64,000 nucleotides of DNA from Microbacterium jejuense (lineage in GTDB: Bacteria > Actinomycetota > Actinomycetes > Actinomycetales > Microbacteriaceae): the NCBI RefSeq assembly GCF_019511665.1, contig NZ_JAEUAW010000001.1, forward strand, positions 124,001-188,000, given 5' to 3'. Shown here in pieces: positions 53,051 through 62,221 of this stretch; within the stretch, counting starts at the first letter, position 1; each line of letters begins with the position of its first letter. Under the pieces are notes generated by a model. It made no database searches, was not told the DNA's origin, and was given only the letters and a program-made list of their open reading frames with translations. The position numbers were made by a program, and so were the translations under genes.

Positions 53051-53095
53051 GAAGGCGGATGCCGCACCCGGGCCTGGGGTGCGGCATCCGCCTTC
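53051..53095. terminator. Bidirectional terminator with GGATGCC pair
   Basis: A perfect 19-bp stem (53051-53069 with 53077-53095) and a 7-base loop, between convergent genes, starting directly at the DUF4232 stop. The arms end in GAAGG/CCTTC and carry GGATGCC/GGCATCC. Confidence 0.92.
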
Positions 53096-53115
53096 GCGAT
53101 GCGTGACGAACGTGC

Positions 53116-54006
53116 TCAGTACCAGTTGACGGCCTGCGAGTGCGCCCACGCGGCGCACGGCGTGCCGTACGACGAGGCGATGTAGCCGAGCCCCCACGCG
53201 ATCTGCGTCGCGGCGTTGGTCTGCCAGTCGGCGCCGGCGCTGGCCATCTTGTTGCCCGGCAGCGCCTGCGGGATGCCCGTCGCGCCGCCGTTGTTGTTGT
53301 AGGCCTGGTAGTTCCAGCCCGACTCCTTGGTCCACAGCGACTCGAGGCACGAGAACTGGCCGTCGCCCCAGCCGTACTGCGACGCGGCCATCTGGCGCGC
53401 GGTGGCCTTGGCGCCCTCCGGCGTGTTCGACGCGGCGAGCGCGGCCGCGGCCGCCTCGGCCTGTCGCTGCGCTTCGGCGGCTGCCGCGGCCGCTGCCGCC
53501 GCAGCCTCTTCGGCGGCCTTCTGCGCCTTCGCGGCGTCGAGGTGCTCGCGCAGGTCGGCCACGCGGGCCGTGACCTTCTCGGTCGCCGACGAGGCGTCGG
53601 CGGCGAGACCGGGCAGCAGCAGCGCCGGGATGAGGTCGAGGTCTGCGAGGCGGTCGGCGGAGCGCGTGAGCTCGTCCGTGTCGACCGACGTGTCGGTCAG
53701 GCCGATGTCGAGGCCGGCGGCGGTGATGTCGGCCGTGACGGTCTCGGCCGACGTGAGGGCGACACGGGCGGCGAGGAGCGTGTTCTTCGCGTCCACGCGG
53801 ATGTCGCGCAGCGTGTGCACGGTGGCGTCGGGGGCGGCGACGGAGGCGAGGGCCGTGGCGGCCAGCGGGGCAGCCGCGGCGAGGTTCGGCGAGGCGAGCG
53901 TGAGGCCGGTCGTGACGACGATGCCGAGAGCGGTTCCGGCGGCGACGGCCGCGGCGGTGAGCCGCCGACGGGGCCGGCGGGCAGGGGTGATCTGGTCTGT
54001 GAGCAT
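53116..54006 (-). CDS. Transglycosylase-like secreted cell-wall protein
   Basis: 296 residues. The N-terminal signal peptide (AAAVAAGTALGIVVTTGLTL) follows a basic stretch; residues about 110-200 form an Ala/Glu-rich coiled coil; the C-terminal 95 residues form a lysozyme-like domain: CLESLWTKESGWNYQAYNNN carries the catalytic Glu and GATGIPQALPG the family signature. It should act outside the cell on peptidoglycan. Start 54006 follows AAGGAA. Confidence 0.87.
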   Translation of the reverse strand: MLTDQITPARRPRRRLTAAAVAAGTALGIVVTTGLTLASPNLAAAAPLAATALASVAAPDATVHTLRDIRVDAKNTLLAARVALTSAETVTADITAAGLDIGLTDTSVDTDELTRSADRLADLDLIPALLLPGLAADASSATEKVTARVADLREHLDAAKAQKAAEEAAAAAAAAAAEAQRQAEAAAAALAASNTPEGAKATARQMAASQYGWGDGQFSCLESLWTKESGWNYQAYNNNGGATGIPQALPGNKMASAGADWQTNAATQIAWGLGYIASSYGTPCAAWAHSQAVNWY

Positions 54007-54210
54007 GACGAACGTACGTTCCTTGCGTCGGGTTCGCGCCGTCGGGTGCAGCGCGCGGCGCCCTCGGGTCGGACGCACAAGTCCCCGAGTCTGCCTCATC
54101 GCTTCTGGACGACTTCTGGCGTTTCGCTGGAAGAACCGTGGGAGCGGTCTTGCGCGAAAGGCCAGATCCGGCGCCCTGTCCTGTCCGCTGCGCTTCCTTC
54201 GGCGCCTGCG

Positions 54211-54279
54211 TTCGCGCGACAGAAAACGGCATCCGCGCCCGTTGCTCCGGGGCGCGGATGCCGTTTTCGACAGCGCGAA
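54211..54279. repeat. Large inverted repeat with internal GGATGCC pair
   Basis: A 19-bp perfect core (54222-54240 with 54249-54267, GAAAACGGCATCCGCGCCC) and a 7-bp outer arm (TTCGCGC/GCGCGAA) are interrupted by CGACAG, which runs the same way in both arms. It sits in the 330-bp gap between the transglycosylase and isomerase genes. The same gap holds no gene. Confidence 0.8.
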
Positions 54280-54306
54280 AGAGTGGGGTGACGAAAGGAG
54301 CGGGGT

Positions 54307-54328
54307 GGATGCCGGGGCCCCGGCATCC
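54307..54328. repeat. 22-bp perfect palindrome after glucose-6-phosphate isomerase
   Basis: GGATGCCGGGG followed directly by its complement CCCCGGCATCC. It is 8 bp downstream of the isomerase stop and probably works as its terminator. It has no loop bases, so an RNA hairpin would lose the central pairs. Confidence 0.8.
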
Positions 54329-54335
54329 CGGATCC

Positions 54336-56018
54336 TCAGCGCGTGCGGTGGGCGGCGTAGTACGCCAGCAGCGACCGGGTCGAGGCGTCCTGCGCGGCGA
54401 TGGCGGCTTCATCTCCTTCGATCGCGGGAGCGATCTGCAGCGCCAGCTGCTTGCCGAGCTCGACGCCCCACTGGTCGAAGGAGTTGACGCCCCAGATCGC
54501 GCCCTGCGTGAAGGTGATGTGCTCGTACAGCGCCACGAGCTGGCCGAGCACGGCGGGCGTGAGCGCCGGCGCGAAGATCGAGGTCGTCGGCTTGTTGCCG
54601 GCGAAGGTCCGGGCGGCGACCAGCGGGCCGGTCGTGCCCTCGGCCTCGACCTCGGCGGCGGTCTTTCCGAACGCGAGCGCCTTGGTCTGCGCGAGGAAGT
54701 TCGACAGGAACAGCCCGTGCACGTCGCGTCCACCGTCTTCGAGCGGGTACGCGGGGTTGGCGAACGCGATGAAGTCGGCGGGGATCAGGCGCGTGCCCTG
54801 GTGGATCAGCTGGTAGAACGCGTGCTGGCCGTTCGTGCCCGGCTCGCCCCAGAACACCTCGCCGGTGTCTGTCGTCACGGGGGATCCGTCCCAGCGCACG
54901 GACTTGCCGTTGGACTCCATCGTGAGCTGCTGCAGGTAGGCGGCGAAGCGGCTGAGCTGCTGCGCGTAGGGCAGCACCGCGTGCGACTGCGCACCGAGGA
55001 AGTTGGAGTACCAGACGTTCAGCAGCCCCATGAGCACCGGCACGTTGCGCTCGAGCGGCGTCGTGCGCACGTGCTCGTCGACGGCGTGGAAGCCGGCGAG
55101 CAGCTCGCGGAACACGTCGGGCCCGAGCTCGATCATGAGCGACAGACCGATCGCCGAGTCGACGGAGTACCGCCCGCCGACCCAGTCCCAGAACCCGAAC
55201 GCGTTGACCGGGTCGATGCCGAAGTCCGCCACCTTGTCGAGGGCGGTCGACACGGCCACGAAGTGGTGCGCGACGGCATCCTTCTTCGCCTCGTCCGAGC
55301 CGTCGATCGCCCCCGACGCCTCGAGCCCCGCCCACAGCCAGTCCCGGGCGAGCCGCGCGTTGGTGAGGGTCTCGAGGGTCGTGAAGGTCTTCGACGCGAC
55401 GATGAAGAGCGTCGTCTCGGGGTCGAGGTCCTTCGTCTTGTTCGCGAGGTCGAACGGGTCGATGTTCGACACGAAGCGGGCCTGGATGCCGGCGGTCGCG
55501 TACGGCTCGAGCGCCGCCGAGACCATGACCGGGCCGAGGTCCGACCCGCCGATGCCGATGTTGACGATGTGCATGACCTTCTTGCCCGTCACACCGGTCC
55601 ATTCGCCGGCGCGCACACGGGTCGCGAACTCCGTCATGGCGGTGAGCACGGACTGCATGTCGGCGTCGATGTGCTGCCCGTCGACGACGAGCGCGGGCTC
55701 GGCGCCCGCGGGACGACGGAGCGCCGTGTGCAGCACCGCCCGGTCCTCGGTGGTGTTGATGTGCTCGCCGGCGAGCATCGCCGCGTAGCGCTCGGCCACG
55801 CCGGTCTGCTCGGCCAGGCGCACGAGCGCGGCGAGGATCTCGTCGGTCACCAGGTTCTTCGACAGGTCGACGTGCAGGTCGGCGAGCTCGAAGCTCAGCC
55901 GCTCGGCACGGCGGGGATCGATCGCGAACCAGTCGCGCAGATCGGGGGCGAACGAATCCCGGAGCGAGCTGAGCTCGGACCAGGCGGGCGTGGCGGTGGC
56001 ATCGACGGGAGCGGTCAC
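54336..56018 (-). CDS. pgi: Glucose-6-phosphate isomerase
   Basis: 560 residues, the usual length, converting glucose 6-phosphate to fructose 6-phosphate. [45 protein letters not shown] and ESNGKSV cover the phosphate and catalytic sites, and [17 protein letters not shown] is the C-terminal signature. GTG 56018 has a TACCTT hexamer 7 nt upstream (leaderless). The divergent HAD gene starts 92 bp away. Confidence 0.96.
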   Translation of the reverse strand: MTAPVDATATPAWSELSSLRDSFAPDLRDWFAIDPRRAERLSFELADLHVDLSKNLVTDEILAALVRLAEQTGVAERYAAMLAGEHINTTEDRAVLHTALRRPAGAEPALVVDGQHIDADMQSVLTAMTEFATRVRAGEWTGVTGKKVMHIVNIGIGGSDLGPVMVSAALEPYATAGIQARFVSNIDPFDLANKTKDLDPETTLFIVASKTFTTLETLTNARLARDWLWAGLEASGAIDGSDEAKKDAVAHHFVAVSTALDKVADFGIDPVNAFGFWDWVGGRYSVDSAIGLSLMIELGPDVFRELLAGFHAVDEHVRTTPLERNVPVLMGLLNVWYSNFLGAQSHAVLPYAQQLSRFAAYLQQLTMESNGKSVRWDGSPVTTDTGEVFWGEPGTNGQHAFYQLIHQGTRLIPADFIAFANPAYPLEDGGRDVHGLFLSNFLAQTKALAFGKTAAEVEAEGTTGPLVAARTFAGNKPTTSIFAPALTPAVLGQLVALYEHITFTQGAIWGVNSFDQWGVELGKQLALQIAPAIEGDEAAIAAQDASTRSLLAYYAAHRTR

Positions 56019-56109
56019 GCACCCTAAGGTACCCGCGCGGGTGGCGGGGATCATTTCGTGTTTCTCACGGCGGGCGAAGCGGCGGAGTGAGCCGCGTACG
56101 CTCGAGCCG

Positions 56110-56934
56110 ATGCCTTTTCCGAGCCCAGACCTGCGCCTGATCGCCGTCGACATGGACGGCACCCTGCTCGACGGCGAAGGACGCATCCCCGAGGCGCTGT
56201 GGCCGCTTCTCGACCGGCTGCACGAGCGGGGCATCCGCTTCGCACCCGCCAGCGGGCGGCAGCTCGCGACCCTCCAGCGCGCGTTCGCCGCGCACCTCGA
56301 CGACATGGTGTTCATCGCCGAGAACGGGGCGTACGTCGTCGAGGGTGGGGTCGAGATCAGTTCGGACGCCATGGATGCCGCCTTCGTGGCATCCCTCATC
56401 ACCCGCGTCCGTGCGCTCACGCAGCGTGACCTCGGCGTCGTGGTGTGCGGCAAGAGGTCGGCGTACATCGAGCGCGCCGACGACGCGTTCCACCCCGAGG
56501 CCGACAAGTACTACGCCCGCCTGGAGGTCGTGCCGGACCTGCTGCAGGTCGACGACCAGATCTTCAAGGCCGCGATCTTCGACTTCGACGACGCCGCTGC
56601 CACGGCCCCCGCGTTCGACGACTTCCGAGCGACGCATCAGGTCGTGGTGTCGGGCGAGCACTGGATCGACGTCATGAACCTGGGCGTCGACAAGGGCGCC
56701 GCACTCGAGCGTCTTCAAGCCGCGACGGGCATCACGCGTGACCAGACCGCCGCCTTCGGCGATTACCTCAACGACCTCGAGATGATGGATGCCGCGGCCC
56801 TCTCGTTCGCGATGGCAAACGCGCATCCGCTCGTGGCCGAGCGCGCGCGGTATTCGGCGCCGTCGAACCTCGACCATGGCGTGATCACGACGATCGAGCG
56901 GCTGCTGGACGGCGTCCCCGACGCCGCCGCGTGA
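56110..56934 (+). CDS. Cof-type HAD phosphatase
   Basis: 274 residues. The nucleophile Asp is in [11 protein letters not shown] near residue 15; [14 protein letters not shown] is motif [15 protein letters not shown] is motif IV, and the C2B cap lies between. It likely dephosphorylates sugar phosphates or flavin precursors. A TACGCT hexamer at 56097-56102 lies 7 nt before the ATG (leaderless). Confidence 0.92.
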   Translation: MPFPSPDLRLIAVDMDGTLLDGEGRIPEALWPLLDRLHERGIRFAPASGRQLATLQRAFAAHLDDMVFIAENGAYVVEGGVEISSDAMDAAFVASLITRVRALTQRDLGVVVCGKRSAYIERADDAFHPEADKYYARLEVVPDLLQVDDQIFKAAIFDFDDAAATAPAFDDFRATHQVVVSGEHWIDVMNLGVDKGAALERLQAATGITRDQTAAFGDYLNDLEMMDAAALSFAMANAHPLVAERARYSAPSNLDHGVITTIERLLDGVPDAAA

Positions 56935-57019
56935 CCCGCACCACCCCGTCACGATCACGTCGACGGCCGGGTGGGCGTGCCGACCGGGCAGCGACCGGAG
57001 CGGTCGGTAGCGTGAGGGC

Positions 57020-57382
57020 ATGGCCGTCAGTCAGACCCGTCGCGCTCGCGCGGCGCGACGCCGGGCGCGCCGCGTCGCGGCAGCCGACAACGACCTCACG
57101 CTCGACGAGTGGCAGGCGCTGCTGGAGGCGTGGGGCGCCTGCGCGTACTGCGGCGTCGCGACCGGTCCGTTCCAGAAGGACTGCGTGCTGCCGATCTCGC
57201 GCGGCGGCCGGTACACGTTCGAGAACGTCGTGCCGGCGTGCCGCTCGTGCAACGCCTCGAAGAGCAACGACGAAGTCACCGGCTGGCTGCGCCGCAAGCG
57301 GCTCGACGAGCGGGCGTTCCTGCTGCGCCACGTCGAGGTGCTCGCCGCGTGGCGCGGAACCGCCTCGTCGCCTGCGCCCTGA
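57020..57382 (+). CDS. HNH endonuclease
   Basis: 120 residues. Two Cys pairs (CAYC, CRSC) bind the structural zinc and the region LPISRGGRYTFENVVPACRSC carries the HNH core with the second-position His replaced in order. The N-terminus is very Arg-rich. A TAGCGT hexamer lies 6 nt before the ATG. Free-standing HNH proteins of this type are common; target unknown. Confidence 0.85.
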   Translation: MAVSQTRRARAARRRARRVAAADNDLTLDEWQALLEAWGACAYCGVATGPFQKDCVLPISRGGRYTFENVVPACRSCNASKSNDEVTGWLRRKRLDERAFLLRHVEVLAAWRGTASSPAP

Positions 57383-57391
57383 GCGAGAGGA

Positions 57392-57973
57392 TCAGGCTGC
57401 GGGTCGGTGCGGCCACCAGTCAGGAAGCAGCGCCGCGTAGAGGGCCAGGAACTGGTCGACCTGAGGGCGGGGATGCCGCAGCCATCCGTCGATGAGGCCG
57501 ACGGTGCCGTCCGCCAGAAAGCGCGCGGCGGCGTCGGCCACGTCGGCGGGAGGGATGCCGGCGACGGGCACGTCGAGCTCGATGCGGCCGCGCGCGATGA
57601 GCGCCTCGGTCGATCCCCGGAAGTGGCGGCTGAGCAGGGCGTGCAGCGCGCCGCCACCGTCGGTCAGCTCGCGGCGGTAGATGTCGGCGTGCCGCAGCAC
57701 GTGCTCGAGCACACCTCGGGTGACGGTGACCAGCGCGGTGGCGGCATCCGAGCGATCCGACAGCAGCCCCTCGCGCAGCACGTCGAGCTCGGCGGTCAGC
57801 GCGGCCTCGACCAATGACGCCGGCGAATCGCCGTGCTCGTAGAACGTCGAGCGGTGGACCCCCGCCGCCTCGGCGAGCTGCGTGACGGACAGTTCCGCCA
57901 TCGGCCGGTCGGCCGCGAGTTCCAGCGCGGCGGCGTACAGGCGCTGCTGACTGCGCCGCTTTCGGGGATCCAT
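57392..57973 (-). CDS. TetR-family regulator
   Basis: 193 residues. HTH: MAELSVTQLAEAAGVHRSTFYEHGDSP with the usual HRSTFY. The C-terminal ligand domain is short. It is divergent from the SDR gene, and symmetric sites lie in the 108 bp between them. The ligand is unknown. Confidence 0.88.
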   Translation of the reverse strand: MDPRKRRSQQRLYAAALELAADRPMAELSVTQLAEAAGVHRSTFYEHGDSPASLVEAALTAELDVLREGLLSDRSDAATALVTVTRGVLEHVLRHADIYRRELTDGGGALHALLSRHFRGSTEALIARGRIELDVPVAGIPPADVADAAARFLADGTVGLIDGWLRHPRPQVDQFLALYAALLPDWWPHRPAA

Positions 57974-58004
57974 GCCGCCTCCGGGAATCTTTTCGACAGG
58001 TGTA

Positions 58005-58040
58005 GGTTAACTCATAGGTAACCGACATCTGTCGGATAAT
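58005..58040. promoter_or_regulatory. Candidate TetR operators over SDR promoter
   Basis: GGTTA (58005-58009) with TAACC (58019-58023), and CCGACA (58022-58027) with TGTCGG (58030-58035), two overlapping dyads. The second abuts GATAAT at 58035-58040, a likely -10 box for the SDR gene. The assignment to the divergent TetR protein is inferred. Confidence 0.55.
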
Positions 58041-58081
58041 CGACCGGCGCCACCCGATGACGCCACCAACGGAGGTACATC

Positions 58082-58837
58082 ATGGCTACGTACGATGTCG
58101 CGGACCGCTCCGCCATCGTCACGGGCGCCGGATCCGGCATCGGCCGGGCGGTCGCCCTCACCCTCGCGGCGAACGGCGCCGCCGTCCTCGTCGCGGACGT
58201 GCGGCAGGAGGCCGCCGACGCGGTCGTCGCCGAGATCACCGGCGCCGGCGGCACGGCAGCCGCCTTCGTCGGCGACGTGTCGGACCCCGCCGTCGGCGAG
58301 GCCGCCGTGCAGGCTGCGGAGGCGCTCGCGCCGCTGCGGATCGCCGTCAACAACGCCGGCATCGGCGGCGCGGCAGCCCCCATGGGCGAATACCCGATCG
58401 ACTCGTGGCAGAAGGTCATCGAGATCAACCTCAACGCGGTGTTCTACGGCACGCGCGCACAGGCTCCCGCCATCGCCCGCAACGGCGGCGGCTCGATCGT
58501 GAACATCTCGTCCGTGCTCGGCTCGGTCGGCATCCCGATGTCTTCCGCGTACGTCACCGCCAAGCACGGCGTCGTCGGCCTCACCAAGAACGCGGCACTC
58601 GAGTACGGCGCGCAGGGCGTGCGCGTGAACGCGGTCGGCCCGGGCTTCATCCACACGCCGCTGGTCGACGCGAACCTCGACGACGACGCGCAGACCGCGC
58701 TCGCCGGCAAGCACGCGCTCGGTCGCCTCGGCGACCCGCAGGAGGTCGCGAACATCGTCGCCTTCCTCGCCTCGGATGCCGCGAGCTTCGTCAGCGGCAG
58801 CTACCACCTGGTCGACGGCGGCTACGCCGCGCAGTAG
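58082..58837 (+). CDS. Short-chain dehydrogenase/reductase
   Basis: 251 residues, the classical SDR length. TGAGSGIG near residues 15-22 binds the cofactor, NNAG is present, the catalytic Ser is in ISSVLGS and the Tyr-Lys pair in SAYVTAKHG. The Asp in VADVRQ suggests preference for NAD. GGAGG precedes the ATG. The divergent TetR gene is its probable regulator. Confidence 0.92.
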   Translation: MATYDVADRSAIVTGAGSGIGRAVALTLAANGAAVLVADVRQEAADAVVAEITGAGGTAAAFVGDVSDPAVGEAAVQAAEALAPLRIAVNNAGIGGAAAPMGEYPIDSWQKVIEINLNAVFYGTRAQAPAIARNGGGSIVNISSVLGSVGIPMSSAYVTAKHGVVGLTKNAALEYGAQGVRVNAVGPGFIHTPLVDANLDDDAQTALAGKHALGRLGDPQEVANIVAFLASDAASFVSGSYHLVDGGYAAQ

Positions 58838-58853
58838 GTCGGCCCCACGAACC

Positions 58854-58886
58854 AGCGGCCCGCGCGACCCGAACGCGCGGGCCGCT
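58854..58886. terminator. Terminator after SDR
   Basis: A 13-bp perfect stem (AGCGGCCCGCGCG at 58854-58866 with its complement at 58874-58886) and a 7-base loop, followed by TCGTCT. It lies between convergent genes. Confidence 0.9.
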
Positions 58887-58930
58887 TCGTCTGCGCCGAC
58901 CGGTGACGGACGCAGAGCGTCGACAGCCCC

Positions 58931-59761
58931 TCAGCCGTCGACCGTGTCGTCCTTCGCCAGGAGCGCGACGCCGTCCAGCACGGCTCGCCGGGTCGCCTTG
59001 GAGCCGAGCACGCGGAAGTGGCCCGACACGGGCACCGCGACGTTCGTCGCCCCGTCCAGGGCGCTGCCCTCGGGAATGTGGGGATCCCACGGCCCGAACA
59101 CCGACACGATCCTGCCGTTCACCGACGTCTCGCGCCCGAGCGTGACGATGGTCTCGTCCTGCGGGCGGAACGCGCGGATGCTGGGCACGACGAACAGGCT
59201 CGCGAGGCGTGAGCCGCCGAAGGGCGTCGCCACGGCGACCATCCCGAGCAGGCCGAGCGGGCGGCCCTCGTGCGGTGCAGTCGCGGCCGCCTCAGCCGGG
59301 TCGCCGCCGTCGGCGGCCTCTGCGGCGGCTCGCGCCGCGGCGCCCGTCGACACGAGCACGTGCTTGCCGATGAGTCCGCCCTTGCTGTGCGCCACGAGCA
59401 CGCGGCCGGCGGGGGGAGCGGGCGTCTTGCCGAGCAGCGCCGCCAGCCGGTCGGCGGTGCCGGCGATGCTGCGACGGTTCACGCCGAGCCCGTGCACGAC
59501 GCGCACCCGGTGCCCGGCATCCGCGAGCGCATCGCCGACAGGTCGCAGGAACGTCCAGTGCTCGTACACTCCGGGGAGCAGGTACACCTCGGGGAGCCGG
59601 GGGTCGCCGCGCCGCCACGCATCGGGCGTCGGGCGCGGGCGGCCGATCGCCCACGGGAACGACAGCACCGCGAGCTGCCGTCGCAGCGCGTAGACGTAGT
59701 CCGCCGCCCACCACAGGCCGCGGCGCACCACGGAGGGCCGCGTGGCCGACGACACCGACAT
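58931..59761 (-). CDS. Alpha/beta-hydrolase (lipase/esterase-like)
   Basis: 276 residues. VYLLPGVYEHWTFLRPVG is the first strand and oxyanion region; the nucleophile elbow is VAHSKGG, with Ala in place of the usual first Gly; VSGHFRVLGS carries the terminal catalytic His. No signal peptide. A TAGACT hexamer lies 7 nt before the start 59761 (leaderless). Substrate unknown. Confidence 0.8.
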   Translation of the reverse strand: MSVSSATRPSVVRRGLWWAADYVYALRRQLAVLSFPWAIGRPRPTPDAWRRGDPRLPEVYLLPGVYEHWTFLRPVGDALADAGHRVRVVHGLGVNRRSIAGTADRLAALLGKTPAPPAGRVLVAHSKGGLIGKHVLVSTGAAARAAAEAADGGDPAEAAATAPHEGRPLGLLGMVAVATPFGGSRLASLFVVPSIRAFRPQDETIVTLGRETSVNGRIVSVFGPWDPHIPEGSALDGATNVAVPVSGHFRVLGSKATRRAVLDGVALLAKDDTVDG

Positions 59762-59771
59762 GCGCGTCAGT

Positions 59772-60431
59772 CTAGGAGGTGCGAGGCGGCGGGGCGGGTG
59801 CGCCGATGACCCCCGTGATCGCCGATTCCACGACGCCTGCCGCGAGCGCGTCGACCACCTCCGGCGGCTGCCACCGCACGGGGCCGTGCACGGCGATGTC
59901 GGCGAAGCCATGGACCGCCGACCAGCACGCCCATTCCGCGAACGGTCGTCTGTCGGGGGCGAGGGCGCCGGCATCCACCATCGCATCGAGCGTGTCCATC
60001 AGCAGCCGGAAGGGGGCGACGATCTCGTCGTCGAGCGTGACGATGCCCTCGCTGGGCTGCGCGTCGTGGGTGAAGAACGCCGTCTCGAACCAGCCGCGCT
60101 CGGTGCGTGCGAAGGCGATGTAGCCCGCGCCCACGCGCCGGAGACGCTCGATCGCGGCGTCGCGCGGCGACAGGCCGGCGGGTGTCTCGGCGACGTGAGC
60201 GAGGATGGCGTCGGCGAGAGCACGCTGAGCGCCGTGCGCGACGGCGTGCACGAGGGCGTCCCGGTCGGCGAAGTGCCGGTACGCGGCGTTCGGCGACACA
60301 CCGACGGCGCGGGTCGCCTCGCGGAGCGTGACGGCACCGGGACCGCCGGTCCGCGCGAGCTGCAGGCCCTCGTCGATGAGGGCGCGGCGCAGATCGCCGT
60401 GGTGATAGGTGCGCACGGCAGGTGAGGTCAT
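59772..60431 (-). CDS. TetR-family regulator, MFS-linked
   Basis: 219 residues. YHHGDLRRALIDEGLQLARTGG and VGVSPNAAYRHFADRDALVHAV are the HTH helices; the ligand domain holds a Trp pair (ERGWFETAF; EWACWSAVHGFADI), as in the WHG/TetR_C_33 group. A 27-bp dyad lies between it and the divergent MFS gene. Start at 60431 is preferred over 60467, which would overlap the operator. Confidence 0.9.
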   Translation of the reverse strand: MTSPAVRTYHHGDLRRALIDEGLQLARTGGPGAVTLREATRAVGVSPNAAYRHFADRDALVHAVAHGAQRALADAILAHVAETPAGLSPRDAAIERLRRVGAGYIAFARTERGWFETAFFTHDAQPSEGIVTLDDEIVAPFRLLMDTLDAMVDAGALAPDRRPFAEWACWSAVHGFADIAVHGPVRWQPPEVVDALAAGVVESAITGVIGAPAPPPRTS

Positions 60432-60466
60432 TGCGCGCTCCCGCTCTCGTGGGTACGGTGTGAGCA

Positions 60467-60493
60467 CTGAATGTGAACAGTGTCCACATTCAG
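60467..60493. promoter_or_regulatory. 27-bp TetR operator
   Basis: Arms CTGAATGTG (60467-60475) and CACATTCAG (60485-60493) continue inward through ACA/TGT; 12 of the 13 symmetric pairs match. It is placed between the divergent TetR and MFS genes, and should repress both. Confidence 0.85.
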
Positions 60494-60545
60494 CCTACGC
60501 CCCCGATCGCCCCTCCCCGACATCGAACACGCCGGAGCAGACGCC

Positions 60546-61958
60546 ATGAATCAGCCCACCCTCGGACCGCGGACGGTCCGTGCCTTCCACCAGGTCCTGG
60601 TGAACACGGCGGTGGCCAACGTCACCACCAGCTACCTGTGGTTCGCGCTGACGTTCTGGGTCTACCTCGAGACGCAGTCGGTGCTGGCCACCGCCATCAT
60701 CGGCGGGTCGTACATGCTGCTCGTGGCGGTGTTCGGCGTCGTGTTCGGCGTGATCGTCGACCACATGAAGAAGAAGGCGGTCATGATGCTGTCGAGCATC
60801 GTGACCGCCGTCGCCTACGTGCTCGCCGGGGCGATGTTCCTCGCGTTCCCCGAGAGCGCGCTGCTGGACTGGGGCGGGCCCTGGTTCTGGGTCTTCGCCG
60901 GCGTGATCCTCATCGGCGGCGTCGTCGAGAACCTCCGTAACATCGCGCTGTCGACCACGGTGACGCTGCTCGTCCCCGCCGACCAGCGCGACCGCGCCAA
61001 CGGGCTCGTGGGAGCCGTCCAGGGCATCGCCTTCATGGTCACGAGCGTGTTCTCGGGGCTGTCGATCGGCATCCTCGGCATGGGGTGGACTGTCGCGATC
61101 GCGATCGCCGCGACCGTCATCGCGCTCGTGCACCTGCTGTTCGTGCCGATCCCCGAGCGCGGCGTCGCCCATGTCGAGGGCGTGGCACCGAAGGGGTTCG
61201 GCTTCCGCGGCGTCATCCCGGCGGTGATGGCCGTGCCGGGACTGCTCGCCCTCGTGCTGTTCTCGACGTTCAACAATCTGGTCGGCGGCGTCTTCATGGC
61301 GCTCATGGACCCGTACGGCCTGACCCTCTTCTCGGTCGAGATGTGGGGCATCGTCCTGGGCGTCACGAGCTTCGGGTTCATCATCGGCGGCGCGCTGGTG
61401 GCCAGGTTCGGCCTCGGCAAGAACCCCGTGCGCACGATGCTGCTCGTGAACATCGGCATCGCGCTGCTGGGCATGACGTTCGCGATCCGCGAGCTGTGGT
61501 GGATCTACGCGCTGGGCATCCTCGTCTTCATGTGCCTCATGCCGATCGCGGAGGCGTCCGAGCAGACGATCGTGCAGCGGGTGGTGCCGTTCGACAAGCA
61601 GGGCCGGGTCTTCGGCTTCGCGGCGAGCGTCGAGTCGGCCGCGGCTCCCGTCTCGGCGTTCATCATCGGACCGCTCGCCCAGTTCTGGCTCATCCCGTAC
61701 ATGGAGTCACCGCAGGGGCAGAACACGTTCGGCTGGCTGCTCGGCGACGGCGAGGCGCGGGGCATCGCACTCGCCTTCGTGGGGGCGAGCCTCGTACTGC
61801 TGCTGGTCGTGCTGCTCGCGTTCGTGTCGAAGCCGTACCGCGAGCTCAGCGACGCCTACGCCTCGGCGGTGGCGGCCGACGAAGAGGGGGATGCCGCACC
61901 CGACGTTGCCGCGGCGGTGGGGGATGCGGGCGAAGACCTGAGGTCCGGCCTGCGCTGA
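60546..61958 (+). CDS. MFS transporter (efflux)
   Basis: 470 residues with about 12 spans and a long acidic cytoplasmic tail (AADEEGDAAPDVAAAVGD). VDHMKKKAVMM after span 2 is a variant of the MFS loop. ATG 60546 starts a normal cytoplasmic N-terminus; the earlier frame from 60480 passes through the operator. Drug efflux is inferred from the divergent TetR gene. Confidence 0.88.
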   Translation: MNQPTLGPRTVRAFHQVLVNTAVANVTTSYLWFALTFWVYLETQSVLATAIIGGSYMLLVAVFGVVFGVIVDHMKKKAVMMLSSIVTAVAYVLAGAMFLAFPESALLDWGGPWFWVFAGVILIGGVVENLRNIALSTTVTLLVPADQRDRANGLVGAVQGIAFMVTSVFSGLSIGILGMGWTVAIAIAATVIALVHLLFVPIPERGVAHVEGVAPKGFGFRGVIPAVMAVPGLLALVLFSTFNNLVGGVFMALMDPYGLTLFSVEMWGIVLGVTSFGFIIGGALVARFGLGKNPVRTMLLVNIGIALLGMTFAIRELWWIYALGILVFMCLMPIAEASEQTIVQRVVPFDKQGRVFGFAASVESAAAPVSAFIIGPLAQFWLIPYMESPQGQNTFGWLLGDGEARGIALAFVGASLVLLLVVLLAFVSKPYRELSDAYASAVAADEEGDAAPDVAAAVGDAGEDLRSGLR

Positions 61959-61966
61959 CCGCCGGC

Positions 61967-62195
61967 GTTCTCGGCGAGTCGCCACAAACGGCCGGTAGCT
62001 GCGGCGTGTCGTGGCGACGCGTCGGCGGACGGGTGTGGATGCCGGGGCGTGTGTTCTTGGCGAGTCGCCACAAACGGCCGGCGGCTGCGGCGTGTCGTGG
62101 CGACACGTCGGCGGGGCGTCGATGCCCGGGTGCGCGTTCTTGGCGAGTCGCCACGAACGTCCGGCGGCTGCGGCGTGTCGTGGCGACACAACCGG
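61967..62195. repeat. Three-copy intergenic repeat, 83-86 bp units
   Basis: Units start at 61967, 62053 and 62136 with GTTCT(C/T)GGCGAGTCGCCAC. Each holds GTCGCCAC and GTGGCGAC exactly 33 bp apart (61978/62011, 62064/62097, 62147/62180), so each could fold into a long hairpin. The unit sequence is 85-95% alike. The first two end in GGATGCC or GATGCCC. It fills most of the 348-bp gap. Confidence 0.85.
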
Positions 62196-62221
62196 CGCCG
62201 GCCGTCTGCGCCGCTCAGAAG

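Noticed and set aside
57020..57382. Restriction-modification system
   Set aside because: A lone HNH gene without a methyltransferase or specificity gene beside it gives no support.
61967..62195. CRISPR array
   Set aside because: The repeats are 83-86 bp with no short unique spacers between short direct repeats, and no cas genes are near.
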